Below are positions 1 through 8,822 of a DNA stretch of 64,000 nucleotides, piece by piece. The notes below the pieces were generated by a model. That model did not search any database. It saw only the letters and a list, made by a program, of their open reading frames with translations, and was not told where the DNA came from. Each line of letters begins with the position of its first letter. The stretch's first letter is position 1. Source of the DNA: Chlamydia suis (GTDB lineage Bacteria > Chlamydiota > Chlamydiia > Chlamydiales > Chlamydiaceae); assembly GCF_900169085.1 (NCBI RefSeq), contig NZ_LT821323.1, forward strand, positions 1 to 64,000, in the 5' to 3' direction. Both the position numbers and the translations under genes were made by a program.

Positions 1-1824
1 ATGGGCGGCATCTCAAATGTAAATGGTTCTGGCAGCAACCTCCCTCCCTCTCCTTATGATGGAGGTGATTCAGGTGATAAGAAAAGCAAAAATTCAACAA
101 CAGATAAGGTCAACGCGCAAGCGGAGTCTTTATATGCTACTCCGCATAAGGGATATGCTACTCCGCGCAATAGTCAAAACGTGGAAACCCCATATTCGGT
201 GGTAGATATTAGCGCTTCGATAGGCAAAGAAGTAAGCGAAGGGGTGAGCAAAGGGGTAAGCAAAGGAGAGAAAGCTCCTCGTTCGCGCAGCGTGTTAAGC
301 TGGTTGCAGAAAGGTCTAGGAGGACTAGCAAACAAAGTTGGGCGAGCGGTTCGCAATACTGTAGGCTCGATCTTCCCTAAAAAACCTAGTAGTGCATCGC
401 GTTCTAATACAAAAGGCTATTCTCCTTCGGCTCTCAGGGGATTACGCCTTATGTTCACAGATTTCTGGAAATATAAGGTTTTGCGCGGCACCCCCAAGAT
501 TGATGGGGTTTTTGCAACTCTTGATTCTAGAGAGGCCGAAGATATGGCTGCTTACATGACAGAGTATGCAGCGGCTTTGGAGAAACGAAATTTAATTGAT
601 CCTGAGAGACGCAAGGCTTGCGCAGACGTAGCGAATAAATGGAAGCAAAGAGCCAAAGATCTAAAAGACAAGGATGCTGCGAAAAAATTTCTGCAAGATC
701 CTTTAGGGCGTAAGACTCCGAATTATAAAAGCGAAGGTTTTGGAGAGTACGTTGTTGGAAATTCTAAATTCTATGATGGTCCTGGGTTAGACCGTCTTAA
801 TGAAGTCGATACAGGGTTTTGGTTAGATATGCAGCATCTCTCGGATGTCGTGTTGTCTCGAGAGATTCAAACAGGACTTCGGGCTCACGTTGTTTTGAAG
901 CAATCTATGTCAGAGTTGGAGGATCTTGAAACACAATTTAGAGCGTTACAAGAAGCTTATGATGCCGCTCGTAGTGAGATAGAAGAATCGGGATGGACAA
1001 AAGATGCTCCATCACAAACGGAAGTCGACGGACCCACTAGATCCTCTTCTAGTGCGCAACAAACTTTTCAGCGTTTTGTAAATGAGTGTCGAAGCGTGGA
1101 GCTTTCTTTCGGGGGATTTGGAGAGCATGTAAGTAGGCTCGCTGGTGCTGTATCTCGAGGCTTAGCTGCTGCAGGAGAAGCGGTTCGCAGATGCTTCCGT
1201 TGCTGCAACGGAAAAACGGGTGAATACGAAGTTATCGAGGATTTATCTCCAGAAGGATTAGCTTTAGCCGAAGAGTTAGCTAGATTTGCTGATGAGGTGG
1301 GCATAGAGCGAGGCGAAGACGGCCGTTACAATATTCCCTGTGTAGACCAGTGGAGAAAAGGGGTGCCTGATATTGAAGGAGAAGGGGCCGAAGCAATCTA
1401 TGAAAGCATGCTACCTGCTTATGAATCGATGGATTTGGATATCGATGATCGGAGGAAATTAGCTATACAAACTCAGCATTACCAGGTTCCTAGATCTTCG
1501 GATTATGATGTGCCGCGTTCTTCAGATTATGATCATCCGAGAAGTATATTCCCAGAACCACCTAAAATGCCTACTAGATATGAGCTAGAAAACTTGGATA
1601 CAACACTAGGATTTCGAGAGGCTGTTTATGCCAGCTTTGTGGCGGGAATGTATAATTTCGTTGTTACTCAGCCCCAAGACCGGATTCCAACTTCCGAGCA
1701 AGTAGAATCTTGTCTGCGAGAGATGCTTAGCAATGGCACGCAGACTTTCTTCGAGCTTATGAGGCGATGGAATAGAGACATCGATGACTCTTCTGATACT
1801 GAAGGTAAAGGTCGTCGTAAATAG
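1..1824 (+). CDS. tepP: TepP-like translocated early phosphoprotein (type III effector)
   Basis: A 607-residue protein recognised as the chlamydial early effector TepP (CT875). In C. trachomatis, TepP is carried by the chaperone Slc1, injected at entry, tyrosine-phosphorylated by host kinases and recruits Crk-type adaptors. Seen here: YxxP motifs at residues 45-48 and 52-55 (both YATP) and at 494-497, 502-505 and 510-513 (YQVP, YDVP, YDHP). The last two lie in a tandem octapeptide, PRSSDYD plus V or H. The N-terminal 40 residues are rich in Ser, Gly and Asn, as usual for a secretion signal. The middle (about 140-450) has basic and helical stretches and no membrane segment. A gene for its chaperone Slc1 lies at 48.3-48.8 kb. 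The ATG is the first base of the window, so no ribosome binding site can be seen and the true start could lie upstream. Identity is confident; adaptor binding in this species is inferred. Confidence 0.85.
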   Translation: MGGISNVNGSGSNLPPSPYDGGDSGDKKSKNSTTDKVNAQAESLYATPHKGYATPRNSQNVETPYSVVDISASIGKEVSEGVSKGVSKGEKAPRSRSVLSWLQKGLGGLANKVGRAVRNTVGSIFPKKPSSASRSNTKGYSPSALRGLRLMFTDFWKYKVLRGTPKIDGVFATLDSREAEDMAAYMTEYAAALEKRNLIDPERRKACADVANKWKQRAKDLKDKDAAKKFLQDPLGRKTPNYKSEGFGEYVVGNSKFYDGPGLDRLNEVDTGFWLDMQHLSDVVLSREIQTGLRAHVVLKQSMSELEDLETQFRALQEAYDAARSEIEESGWTKDAPSQTEVDGPTRSSSSAQQTFQRFVNECRSVELSFGGFGEHVSRLAGAVSRGLAAAGEAVRRCFRCCNGKTGEYEVIEDLSPEGLALAEELARFADEVGIERGEDGRYNIPCVDQWRKGVPDIEGEGAEAIYESMLPAYESMDLDIDDRRKLAIQTQHYQVPRSSDYDVPRSSDYDHPRSIFPEPPKMPTRYELENLDTTLGFREAVYASFVAGMYNFVVTQPQDRIPTSEQVESCLREMLSNGTQTFFELMRRWNRDIDDSSDTEGKGRRK

Positions 1825-1843
1825 GTTCGTTAGTCAAAACCCC

Positions 1844-1882
1844 AAGTTCACCATGGTTAATCCCATGGTGAACTTTTTTTTT
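1844..1882 (+). terminator. Rho-independent terminator after tepP
   Basis: A perfect 13-bp stem (1844-1856 with 1863-1875, loop TTAATC) is followed by a run of eight or more T. It begins 20 bases after the tepP stop codon, and the convergent CT001-like gene ends just beyond it. Confidence 0.9.
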
Positions 1883-1919
1883 GCTCAAAGAAGAACGCAT
1901 TCTTCAAGGTTAAAAATTT

Positions 1920-2192
1920 TTATTCTCTGTGATCTGAGTGGTGGTGGCATCCCCCTTTGGAGGAGCAGCAGTCACCATGGCGCTTTTTACAGCAATTTTT
2001 AAAAAAGCTTAGAAAAACTATAACTCCTGCGATTCCCGTCATTACGTAGGCAGCTTGTGTTAACAGGGTGCCTTCACCAAGTAGGCGAGTCGCAATGTTG
2101 ACTTTATAACCTGTTACTCCTAAAACTCCGGTATTGATGGCTCCGAGAACAACAATAAGAGAGGATAATCCTCTACAAACTTTACAAAGCAT
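1920..2192 (-). CDS. Small two-helix membrane protein, DUF378-like (CT001-like)
   Basis: A 90-residue hydrophobic protein with two predicted membrane segments (about 8-25 and 45-64). The pattern INTGVLGVTGY between them is typical of the DUF378 family of small bacterial membrane proteins, whose function is unknown. The tail after the second helix is rich in Cys and His (CCKKRHGDCC, then GGCHHH), which could bind metal; that is an inference. The ATG is preceded by a GGAG ribosome binding site about 7 bases upstream. It is transcribed away from gatC and converges on tepP. The gene order matches CT001 of C. trachomatis. Confidence 0.75.
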   Translation of the reverse strand: MLCKVCRGLSSLIVVLGAINTGVLGVTGYKVNIATRLLGEGTLLTQAAYVMTGIAGVIVFLSFFKNCCKKRHGDCCSSKGGCHHHSDHRE

Positions 2193-2282
2193 GACGTTTC
2201 TCCAACGTAGATGTATACTTAATTCCGACTTTTAATCTTTTTTACAATTTAATAAAGTCTTTTTTTGTTCTTCCTATTAAGG

Positions 2283-2308
2283 GCGTCTTTTGCTGTAGCA
2301 AAAGACGC
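2283..2308. repeat. Perfect 12-bp inverted repeat between CT001-like gene and gatC
   Basis: GCGTCTTTTGCT at 2283-2294 is followed, after GT, by its exact reverse complement at 2297-2308. No T-run follows on either strand, so it is not a standard terminator. It lies in the divergent promoter region 85 bases before gatC and could be an operator, a leader hairpin or a U-less terminator. Confidence 0.6.
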
Positions 2309-2392
2309 TTCAGTGAGAGCGTTTTTAGTGTAAAAAAGTACGAAGGATTTTATTCTGTATAAGATCGTGATTGACCATGTTTAGGATGAAAG

Positions 2393-2695
2393 ATGACACA
2401 GTCATATGTAAACAAAGAAGAAATTATTTCTTTAGCAAAGAATGCTGCAGTAGAGTTGGATGATGTCCACGTGGAAGAATTCGTCTCATCTATGAACGAT
2501 GTCATTGCCTTGATGCAGGAGGTTATTGCTATAGATATCACGGATATTATTCTTGAAGCTACGGTGCATCATTTCGTTGGACCCGAGGATCTTAGGGAAG
2601 ACATGGTAACTTCAGATTTTACTCAAGAAGAGTTTTTAGCAAATGTTCCCGTGTCTCTGGGAGGATTAGTCAAAGTTCCTACAGTTATCAAATAG
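2393..2695 (+). CDS. gatC: Asp/Glu-tRNA(Asn/Gln) amidotransferase subunit C
   Basis: The 100-residue GatC subunit of the GatCAB complex, which converts Glu-tRNA(Gln) and Asp-tRNA(Asn) to the amidated forms in bacteria that lack GlnRS or AsnRS. GatC wraps around GatA and steadies the complex. The length is usual for the family (about 95-100), and the N-terminus ([18 protein letters not shown]) has the typical helical GatC start. It is the first gene of gatCAB: gatA begins 11 bases after its stop and gatB 2 bases after gatA. The start ATG follows an AGGA about 8 bases upstream. Confidence 0.95.
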   Translation: MTQSYVNKEEIISLAKNAAVELDDVHVEEFVSSMNDVIALMQEVIAIDITDIILEATVHHFVGPEDLREDMVTSDFTQEEFLANVPVSLGGLVKVPTVIK

Positions 2696-2706
2696 GTGGA
2701 ATCGCT

Positions 2707-4182
2707 ATGTATCGTAAAAGTGCTTTAGAATTAAGAGATGCTGTAGTGAATAGAGAGATTTCAGCTACAGCAGTAACGGAGTATTTCTATCACCGTATAG
2801 AAAATCATGATGAGCAGATAGGGGCATTTCTCTCTCTCTGTAAGGAGCGCGCTTTGCTCAGAGCGTCTCGTATAGATGATAAACTTGCAAAGGGAGATCC
2901 TGTAGGAATGCTTGCCGGTATCCCTATTGGGGTAAAAGATAATATTCATATAACAGGGGTGAAAACCACCTGTGCTTCGAAAATGTTGGAGAACTTCGTA
3001 GCTCCCTTCGATGCTACGGTAGTGAGACGTATCGAGATGGAAGATGGGATTCTGCTTGGTAAACTGAATATGGATGAGTTCGCCATGGGATCCACGACTC
3101 GGTATTCCGCTTTTCAGAATACCAACAATCCTTGGGATCTGGAGCGTGTCCCTGGCGGATCTTCTGGAGGATCTGCGGCCGCGGTCTCGGCAAGGTTCTG
3201 TCCAATAGCTTTGGGATCCGATACGGGGGGATCGATTCGTCAGCCAGCATCTTTTTGTGGAGTAGTTGGGTTCAAACCTTCATATGGAGCGGTTTCTCGT
3301 TATGGATTGGTTGCCTTCGGCTCTTCTTTGGATCAAATTGGGCCATTGACGACCGTGGTCGAAGATGTCGCTTTAGCCATGGATGCTTTTGCTGGACGTG
3401 ACATTAAAGATGCAACGACGCGAGATTTTTTCCGAGGGACCTTTTCTCAAGCTCTATCCTTAGAGGTGCCGAAGTTAATTGGAATTCCCAGAGGATTTTT
3501 AGATGGTCTTCAAGAGGACTGCAAAGAGAACTTTTTTGAAGCTCTTTCTGTGATGGAGCGGCAAGGTAGTCGGATTATTGATGTAGACCTAAGTGTTTTG
3601 CAACATGCGGTTCCTGTGTATTATATTATTGCTTCTGCAGAAGCTGCTACAAATTTGGCACGCTTTGATGGAGTTCGGTATGGACATCGTTGTGCACAAG
3701 CCGACAATATGCAAGAGATGTATGCACGCTCTCGCAAGGAAGGTTTTGGAAAGGAAGTCATTCGGAGAATTCTGTTGGGGAATTATGTGCTTTCTGCAGA
3801 AAGACAAAATATTTTTTACAAAAAAGGAACAGCTGTCCGAGCTACTTTAATAGAGGCCTTTCAAGCAGCTTTTGAGCAGTGCGATGTGATTGCCATGCCG
3901 GTATGTGTTTCCCCCGCTATTAAGGACTCAGATGTTCTTGATCCTGTTTCTCTGTATCTACAAGATATTTATACTGTAGCAGTGAACCTGGCCTATTTAC
4001 CAGCTATATCAGTTCCTTCGGGACTTTCGAAAGAAGGGCTTCCTTTGGGAGTGCAATTTATCGGGAAAAGAGGGGCAGACCAGCAAATTTGCCAAGTAGG
4101 GTACAGTTTCCAGGAGCACTCACAAATCAAACAATTGTATCCTAAAGCTGTGAATGGACTTTTTGACGGAGGAATAGAGTAA
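2707..4182 (+). CDS. gatA: Asp/Glu-tRNA(Asn/Gln) amidotransferase subunit A
   Basis: The glutaminase subunit of GatCAB, 491 residues, full length. It releases ammonia from Gln or Asn for use by GatB. The amidase signature is intact: Lys77 (in [10 protein letters not shown]), the Gly/Ser-rich stretch with Ser152 ([11 protein letters not shown]) and the nucleophile Ser176 ([13 protein letters not shown]) form the Ser-cisSer-Lys triad. The positions are two less than in the S. aureus enzyme as I recall it. A GGTGG lies between the gatC stop and the ATG. Cytoplasmic, co-transcribed with gatC and gatB. Confidence 0.97.
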   Translation: MYRKSALELRDAVVNREISATAVTEYFYHRIENHDEQIGAFLSLCKERALLRASRIDDKLAKGDPVGMLAGIPIGVKDNIHITGVKTTCASKMLENFVAPFDATVVRRIEMEDGILLGKLNMDEFAMGSTTRYSAFQNTNNPWDLERVPGGSSGGSAAAVSARFCPIALGSDTGGSIRQPASFCGVVGFKPSYGAVSRYGLVAFGSSLDQIGPLTTVVEDVALAMDAFAGRDIKDATTRDFFRGTFSQALSLEVPKLIGIPRGFLDGLQEDCKENFFEALSVMERQGSRIIDVDLSVLQHAVPVYYIIASAEAATNLARFDGVRYGHRCAQADNMQEMYARSRKEGFGKEVIRRILLGNYVLSAERQNIFYKKGTAVRATLIEAFQAAFEQCDVIAMPVCVSPAIKDSDVLDPVSLYLQDIYTVAVNLAYLPAISVPSGLSKEGLPLGVQFIGKRGADQQICQVGYSFQEHSQIKQLYPKAVNGLFDGGIE

Positions 4183-4184
4183 AT

Positions 4185-5651
4185 ATGGGTATAGCACATA
4201 CTGAGTGGGAGTCTGTGATCGGTCTGGAAGTTCACGTTGAACTGAATACTGCATCAAAATTGTTTAGTCCTGCACGCAATCACTTTGGGGATGAGCCTAA
4301 TACGAATATTTCTACCGTATGCACGGGGATGCCAGGAGCTTTACCGGTTTTGAATAAAGATGCCGTGCGTAAAGCTGTTTTATTTGGGTGCGCTGTTGAG
4401 GGAGACGTTGCTCTGTTCAGTCGATTCGATAGAAAGTCTTATTTTTATCCCGACAGCCCAAGAAATTTTCAAATCACCCAGTACGAACATCCAATTGTAA
4501 GAGGAGGATGTATACGTGCTATAGTTGAAGGTGAAGAGAAAACTTTTGAACTTGCTCAGACGCATCTAGAAGATGATGCCGGAATGCTTAAACATTTTGG
4601 GGAGTTTGCTGGAGTAGACTACAACCGAGCAGGGGTGCCTTTAATTGAAATCGTCTCCAAGCCTTGTATGTTTAGTGCAGAAGATGCGGTAGCCTATGCG
4701 AACGCCTTAGTCTCTATTCTGAGCTATATAGGAATTTCTGACTGTAATATGGAAGAGGGCTCTATCCGTTTCGATGTGAATATTTCTGTTCGTCCTCGGG
4801 GAAGTAAGGAGCTTAGAAATAAGGTAGAGATCAAAAATATGAACTCTTTTACCTTTATGGCGCAAGCACTGGAGGCGGAGAAGCGTCGTCAGATTGAAGA
4901 ATATCTTAGTCATCCTAACGAAGATCCTAAAAAGGTTGTTCCTGCGGCGACTTATCGCTGGGATCCAGAGAAGAAAAAGACTGTGTTGATGCGTCTTAAA
5001 GAACGCGCAGAAGATTATATGTATTTTGTGGAGCCAGATCTTCCTGTTTTGCAACTTACAGAATCTTATATTGACGAGGTTCGTCAGACATTACCAGAAT
5101 TGCCTCATAGCAAGTATATGCGCTATATTACCGATTTCGATATAGCGGAAGATCTGGCAATGATTCTTGTAAGTGACCGACATACGGCCCATTTCTTTGA
5201 AACGGCAACAATGTCTTGTAAGAATTATCGAGCCCTTTCTAACTGGATTACCGTGGAATTTGCTGGGCGTTGCAAAGCTACTGGAAAGACTCTGCCCTTT
5301 ACGGGAATTCTTCCAGAATGGGTTGCTCAGTTGGTGAATCTCATAGACCGTGGAGTGATTACAGGAAAAATTGCCAAAGAAATCGCGGATAGGATGGTTT
5401 CTTCGTTTGGAGAAAGTCCAGAAGATATTCTGCGAAGACACCCTTCATTATTACCAATGACAGATGACAATGCTTTGCGAGCGATTGTGAAAGAAGTCGT
5501 GGCTCAAAATACCGCATCCGTAGAAGACTACAAAAATGGAAAAGCGAAAGCTTTGGGCTTTTTAGTTGGACAAATTATGAAGCGAACGGAAGGGAAAGCG
5601 CCTCCTAAACGAGTGAACGAGTTGTTGCTAGCAGCGATACGAGAGCAATAA
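4185..5651 (+). CDS. gatB: Asp/Glu-tRNA(Asn/Gln) amidotransferase subunit B
   Basis: The kinase and transamidase subunit, 488 residues. It phosphorylates the Glu or Asp on the mischarged tRNA and adds ammonia delivered from GatA. The N-terminal signature [13 protein letters not shown] (residues 8-20) belongs to the GatB/GatE cradle domain. The C-terminal YqeY-like tail (about 410-488, ending [16 protein letters not shown]) grips the tRNA. The start lies 2 bases after the gatA stop, with GGAGG inside the end of gatA as ribosome binding site. A strong terminator follows at 5680, so gatCAB looks like a complete operon. Confidence 0.97.
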   Translation: MGIAHTEWESVIGLEVHVELNTASKLFSPARNHFGDEPNTNISTVCTGMPGALPVLNKDAVRKAVLFGCAVEGDVALFSRFDRKSYFYPDSPRNFQITQYEHPIVRGGCIRAIVEGEEKTFELAQTHLEDDAGMLKHFGEFAGVDYNRAGVPLIEIVSKPCMFSAEDAVAYANALVSILSYIGISDCNMEEGSIRFDVNISVRPRGSKELRNKVEIKNMNSFTFMAQALEAEKRRQIEEYLSHPNEDPKKVVPAATYRWDPEKKKTVLMRLKERAEDYMYFVEPDLPVLQLTESYIDEVRQTLPELPHSKYMRYITDFDIAEDLAMILVSDRHTAHFFETATMSCKNYRALSNWITVEFAGRCKATGKTLPFTGILPEWVAQLVNLIDRGVITGKIAKEIADRMVSSFGESPEDILRRHPSLLPMTDDNALRAIVKEVVAQNTASVEDYKNGKAKALGFLVGQIMKRTEGKAPPKRVNELLLAAIREQ

Positions 5652-5679
5652 ACCGTCGTTTTTGGTGGATAAAGAAAAG

Positions 5680-5710
5680 GCCTTTCCATAGCTATGGAAA
5701 GGCTTTTTTT
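5680..5710. terminator. Terminator between gatB and incV
   Basis: A perfect 24-base palindrome (5680-5703) is followed by seven T on the plus strand. It sits 28 bases after gatB and before the end of the convergent incV gene, so it ends gatCAB and may also act on the other strand. Confidence 0.88.
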
Positions 5711-5755
5711 ATCTGTCGTAAAGAGTGTATTCCCGCAGCGTTCTTTTTGTGTCTA

Positions 5756-6847
5756 TCAATGCTTTCTTTTTTTTCTTTTAGAAGAAGATGAGGAGCTTGT
5801 TGCCCCTTCGTCCGAGGAGTCTTCTTGATTTTGTTCTTTCTGTTCTTGATTATTGCGTTGATGACGAGCATCTCTCTGGCTGCGAGTGAGGCGCACAACA
5901 CGTCGTTCTATTTTAGAAGAAGAAGGGGTTTTTAACGAGGTGGGGCTTGTTGTTCCCGAGACGTCGCCGAGAGCAACGGTTCTAGCATCGCTAACATCTG
6001 ACAAGGCGGAAAAGTAGACGCTATTAGAAGAAGCATCCGAAGAGTCTGTGCTTTCCGATGTTGTGACAGAGAGAGGAGCTGCTTCAGAGTGTTTTTCTTG
6101 AATACGTGAGGAGGGTGTGGGTGAGCTGGATTTGCTTTCTGTATAAGGCTTGGAATGGAGGGATTCTTGGGACTGAGAGGACTCTTTTGTCGTTGCAATT
6201 AACGTCGTAGGAACAAGAACCTTTCTTCTGATAGCTCCGCGTCTATGCAAGTTTTTCTTTCTACCATGGGCGTTGCGAAGGCCTTCTTGTGAGGAGCTCA
6301 CCTCTTCTTCTTTAGGAAGCTGATTCTCCCAAGCTGCTAGCTCAATTTGTTTAATTTTATTCTGTTTTTGCCACTGCTCGCGGTTGCTCAAATAATTATA
6401 GGTGACTTTGTGTAAAGACATTAGCGCAAATCCTAAAGTCATGGAGCCCATCAAGAACATCGGATTGGCTAAGATCAAAGCTCCACCTCCTACTGCGACA
6501 GCAGAGAACATGAGTCCTGCGGCAGTCCCTGTTAGGATGAAGGGGAGGGAGATAGCGGCTACAGTGTCCGCAATCTCCTTACTCTTTTGAGATTCTGCAA
6601 GATCGGAAACCAGAAGTGTTACTCCTAAGGCTCCGATAGCTAAAGCAGGAGCGAGTGCAAACAAGGCGAGCCCAGATCCTTGAGTCCAAAGAATAATGCT
6701 GACGATACAGAGGATGCTGATAGCAATTATAGAAATATCATAAACATAGCGTAGTTTAGGATGGCGATCAGGGGCTGTTAGGAATCTTGATAAAAGTCCT
6801 TTTGCTTGGAATGGCTGCTGAGGTGGTGTTGGTGTTACTGAGCCCAT
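5756..6847 (-). CDS. incV: Inclusion membrane protein IncV-like
   Basis: A 363-residue Inc protein matching CT005 (IncV) in position and N-terminal sequence. Inc proteins are type III secreted into the inclusion membrane. C. trachomatis IncV tethers the inclusion to the endoplasmic reticulum by binding host VAP proteins through FFAT motifs. Here, hydrophobic hairpin segments lie at about 35-81 and 95-145. The cytosol-facing tail (about 170-363) is rich in Ser, Thr and charge. An FFAT-like core, VYFSALS, lies at 277-283, after a Ser/Asp stretch at 264-276 that could supply the acidic tract when phosphorylated. Position 4 of the core is Ser280 instead of Asp/Glu, as in phospho-FFAT motifs. The C-terminus has a Ser run followed by a basic end. 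No strong Shine-Dalgarno is seen before the ATG. Identity confident; the VAP site is an inference from the motif. Confidence 0.87.
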   Translation of the reverse strand: MGSVTPTPPQQPFQAKGLLSRFLTAPDRHPKLRYVYDISIIAISILCIVSIILWTQGSGLALFALAPALAIGALGVTLLVSDLAESQKSKEIADTVAAISLPFILTGTAAGLMFSAVAVGGGALILANPMFLMGSMTLGFALMSLHKVTYNYLSNREQWQKQNKIKQIELAAWENQLPKEEEVSSSQEGLRNAHGRKKNLHRRGAIRRKVLVPTTLIATTKESSQSQESLHSKPYTESKSSSPTPSSRIQEKHSEAAPLSVTTSESTDSSDASSNSVYFSALSDVSDARTVALGDVSGTTSPTSLKTPSSSKIERRVVRLTRSQRDARHQRNNQEQKEQNQEDSSDEGATSSSSSSKRKKRKH

Positions 6848-6886
6848 AATTTACCCAAAAAACAAAAAACGCTGAGTACCAGATCT

Positions 6887-6892
6887 ATTATA
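6887..6892 (-). promoter_or_regulatory. Possible -10 element of incV
   Basis: On the minus strand the sequence TATAAT, a perfect sigma-66/70 -10 box, lies about 40 bases before the incV ATG. No good -35 is seen at 16-18 bases, so support is limited. Confidence 0.35.
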
Positions 6893-6960
6893 AAATAATG
6901 GAAGTGTTTGCAGGGAAATTGTTTTTAATAATAGGTTAAGATTTTAACTAAAAACACTCG

Positions 6961-7539
6961 TTAACATTTTTTATAGGCGGAAGATTGCTTAGAGGAAACG
7001 GGTTTCGTGAACAGAGAAGGACAATTAAGATCAGGAGCAGATGAAGAACGAGAGAGCTTTGCTGCGGCGACTTCGATTTTAAGGGAGGGGGCGGGCTTGT
7101 GTTCCAGAGCGGGGAAAAGGTGGGTGTAAATTTGAAAACATGTCTCCGTAGTGGCTAGAGCCATACTGATAGAGATCATGGGGAAGATAAACCCGGGAGC
7201 CCAAGTGACGCAACTGACAATGCCTACAATGATTAACGCTAAAGAGAAAAGAGAAAGAAAAGTAGCCAGAATATACCCAGAGCACGTATCAAAGCTTTTA
7301 CGGAATAAACAAGAAATTAGGCCCTTGATGGGGAAAATAAATAGGCCTGTCGCGCAAAGAACCGGAAAGGTAATGAGTTTAAGTAACCCAAGAATAAAAC
7401 CTGCTAAAGAAGCTATAGACAGCGCTGCTTTGGGGTGTTTCTGAGCTAAAGGGCTCATATAGGCAGCGAAAACCCTTTCAGGGAACACTAAATTTAAAAA
7501 ACGATCCGGGCCTGTTACAGGTGCTGCTGTGGAGGACAT
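6961..7539 (-). CDS. Inc-type membrane protein (CT006-like)
   Basis: A 192-residue protein with two large hydrophobic blocks (about 38-80 and 90-130), each able to form a pair of closely spaced membrane helices, as in Inc proteins. The C-terminal tail (about 145-192) is Ser- and Lys-rich and would face the host cytosol. It lies directly upstream of incV on the same strand with a 113-base gap that holds its own -10-like box, so the two are neighbours but perhaps not one transcript. GGAAAC precedes the ATG. Position matches CT006, a predicted inclusion protein. Its partner is not known to me. Confidence 0.7.
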   Translation of the reverse strand: MSSTAAPVTGPDRFLNLVFPERVFAAYMSPLAQKHPKAALSIASLAGFILGLLKLITFPVLCATGLFIFPIKGLISCLFRKSFDTCSGYILATFLSLFSLALIIVGIVSCVTWAPGFIFPMISISMALATTETCFQIYTHLFPALEHKPAPSLKIEVAAAKLSRSSSAPDLNCPSLFTKPVSSKQSSAYKKC

Positions 7540-7856
7540 GTTTCCAACTATGTTTGATGTACCATAAAGCCCGCGTTACGGGCATAAAAGTTTATATCCG
7601 AGAGATATTCTGACAAAAAATCGATAAATTGTATCTATTTTATTTATAGTTAATCTGTTTCATCTAGGAGTTACTAGCTAAAATGTTTTTCCAAACAATT
7701 TGTTAGTAAAATCCTTACTATAGCTCAAGAGTTGTACATGCAATTTGATAAAAATTTTATTGAGCAGTATGATCCGCCCGATCCAAAATGTTTCTTTGAT
7801 ACAAGAATCGAATCCCTATATCAGGGATTCTCGCGCTGATTATATGATGGAGTCTT
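7540..7856. other. 317-base intergenic region between CT006-like and CT007-like genes
   Basis: A divergent regulatory region with no open frame of note. It holds a 5-bp hairpin GCCCG/CGGGC (7569-7583), close to the start of the minus-strand gene, and an 8-bp inverted repeat GAATCCCT/AGGGATTC (7810-7830) in the leader of the plus-strand gene. No clear promoter pair was found on either strand. Confidence 0.5.
7810..7830. repeat. 8-bp inverted repeat in the leader of the CT007-like gene
   Basis: GAATCCCT (7810-7817), a 5-base spacer, then AGGGATTC (7823-7830). It ends 26 bases before the ATG of the next gene, so it could be an operator or a hairpin in the mRNA leader. Confidence 0.55.
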
Positions 7857-8807
7857 ATGCTTAAAGTTTTTTTTCACACGATGACTCTTTTGGGGCATGT
7901 GTTATCTACGCCCATTTATATTGTAGGAGACGCTTGTGGAAAGGATCGAGATGAGTACAGAAATCCTCCTTTAAAAGCTTTTTCTCTTGAAAGCCAGTTT
8001 CTGCAAATCGAAAAGGCAGATTTTAAAACCTTACCGAATCAGTCTTTAGGATATCGACAAGCAGACACTATGTTGTTTGCTACACTTCCGGTTACCGATA
8101 TGTCGGGATTTCTTCTATCCGCGCGCTATTTGGGAGCGGAACTTCTCTGGGAAAGCTCTAAAGAGCTACAAACTTCAGATCCGCATGCTTTAGGGTATTT
8201 TGCTTTTCAGGATAAGTCTTTTTATCAGTATGTTACTTTGTCAGCAGGAGCCTATACAATGGCCCTTGCTAATTGGCAGTGGTCTGTCCTTTTCTCGGGA
8301 ATGCTAGATCCAGAAAATGTTGAGATCGGATCAGGATTATATCAGGTTATTTTGTCTTCCAAGTATCATGCTTCAGAAGTTTTTTCTGTTGTAATGGGAG
8401 TGATTAATGAGGTCGGCTTACATGATACACAAGCGTGGCCTTTACTGGGCTTCTCTTACAAGCCAGAAGCTAATCTGACTGTAAATTGTATCTATCCTGT
8501 GAACTTTTCTGCGGAGTATCAGTGCACCTCTGTTTGTGATCTAGGAGTAGCGTATCGCTTAACACGATTTCGTAAAAAATTTCCTAAAAATTCTTTAGCC
8601 ACTTCCGAAGGAATTTTCGAATATTCGGGAAGAGAAATAGAAGGAAATATTAAGCTTATTTTTTGGCCAGGACAAACTCTCAAGGTATTTGGTGGATATT
8701 CTATAGGAAATGATATCTCGCTAGCAAACCCTCATAATGAAGATGAAAAGGTTTATAAATTTGGGTCCTCGCTCTTTTTTGGAGGTTCTGCAAACTTCCA
8801 TTTTTAG
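7857..8807 (+). CDS. Probable outer-membrane beta-barrel protein (CT007-like)
   Basis: A 316-residue protein matching CT007, function unknown. The first 25 residues (hydrophobic, MLKVFFHTMTLLGHVLS) could be a signal peptide. The rest alternates hydrophobic and polar residues with many aromatic ones, and the last residue is Phe in ANFHF. That C-terminal aromatic signature is used by the BAM machinery to recognise outer-membrane barrels, so a barrel is inferred. Repeated short strands such as LKVFGGYSIGNDISL and YKFGSSLFFGGSANFHF support this. The GGAG ribosome binding site (7849-7852) lies close to the ATG. An 8-bp inverted repeat lies in its leader. Confidence 0.65.
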   Translation: MLKVFFHTMTLLGHVLSTPIYIVGDACGKDRDEYRNPPLKAFSLESQFLQIEKADFKTLPNQSLGYRQADTMLFATLPVTDMSGFLLSARYLGAELLWESSKELQTSDPHALGYFAFQDKSFYQYVTLSAGAYTMALANWQWSVLFSGMLDPENVEIGSGLYQVILSSKYHASEVFSVVMGVINEVGLHDTQAWPLLGFSYKPEANLTVNCIYPVNFSAEYQCTSVCDLGVAYRLTRFRKKFPKNSLATSEGIFEYSGREIEGNIKLIFWPGQTLKVFGGYSIGNDISLANPHNEDEKVYKFGSSLFFGGSANFHF

Positions 8808-8822
8808 AAACTCAGAGGCTTG

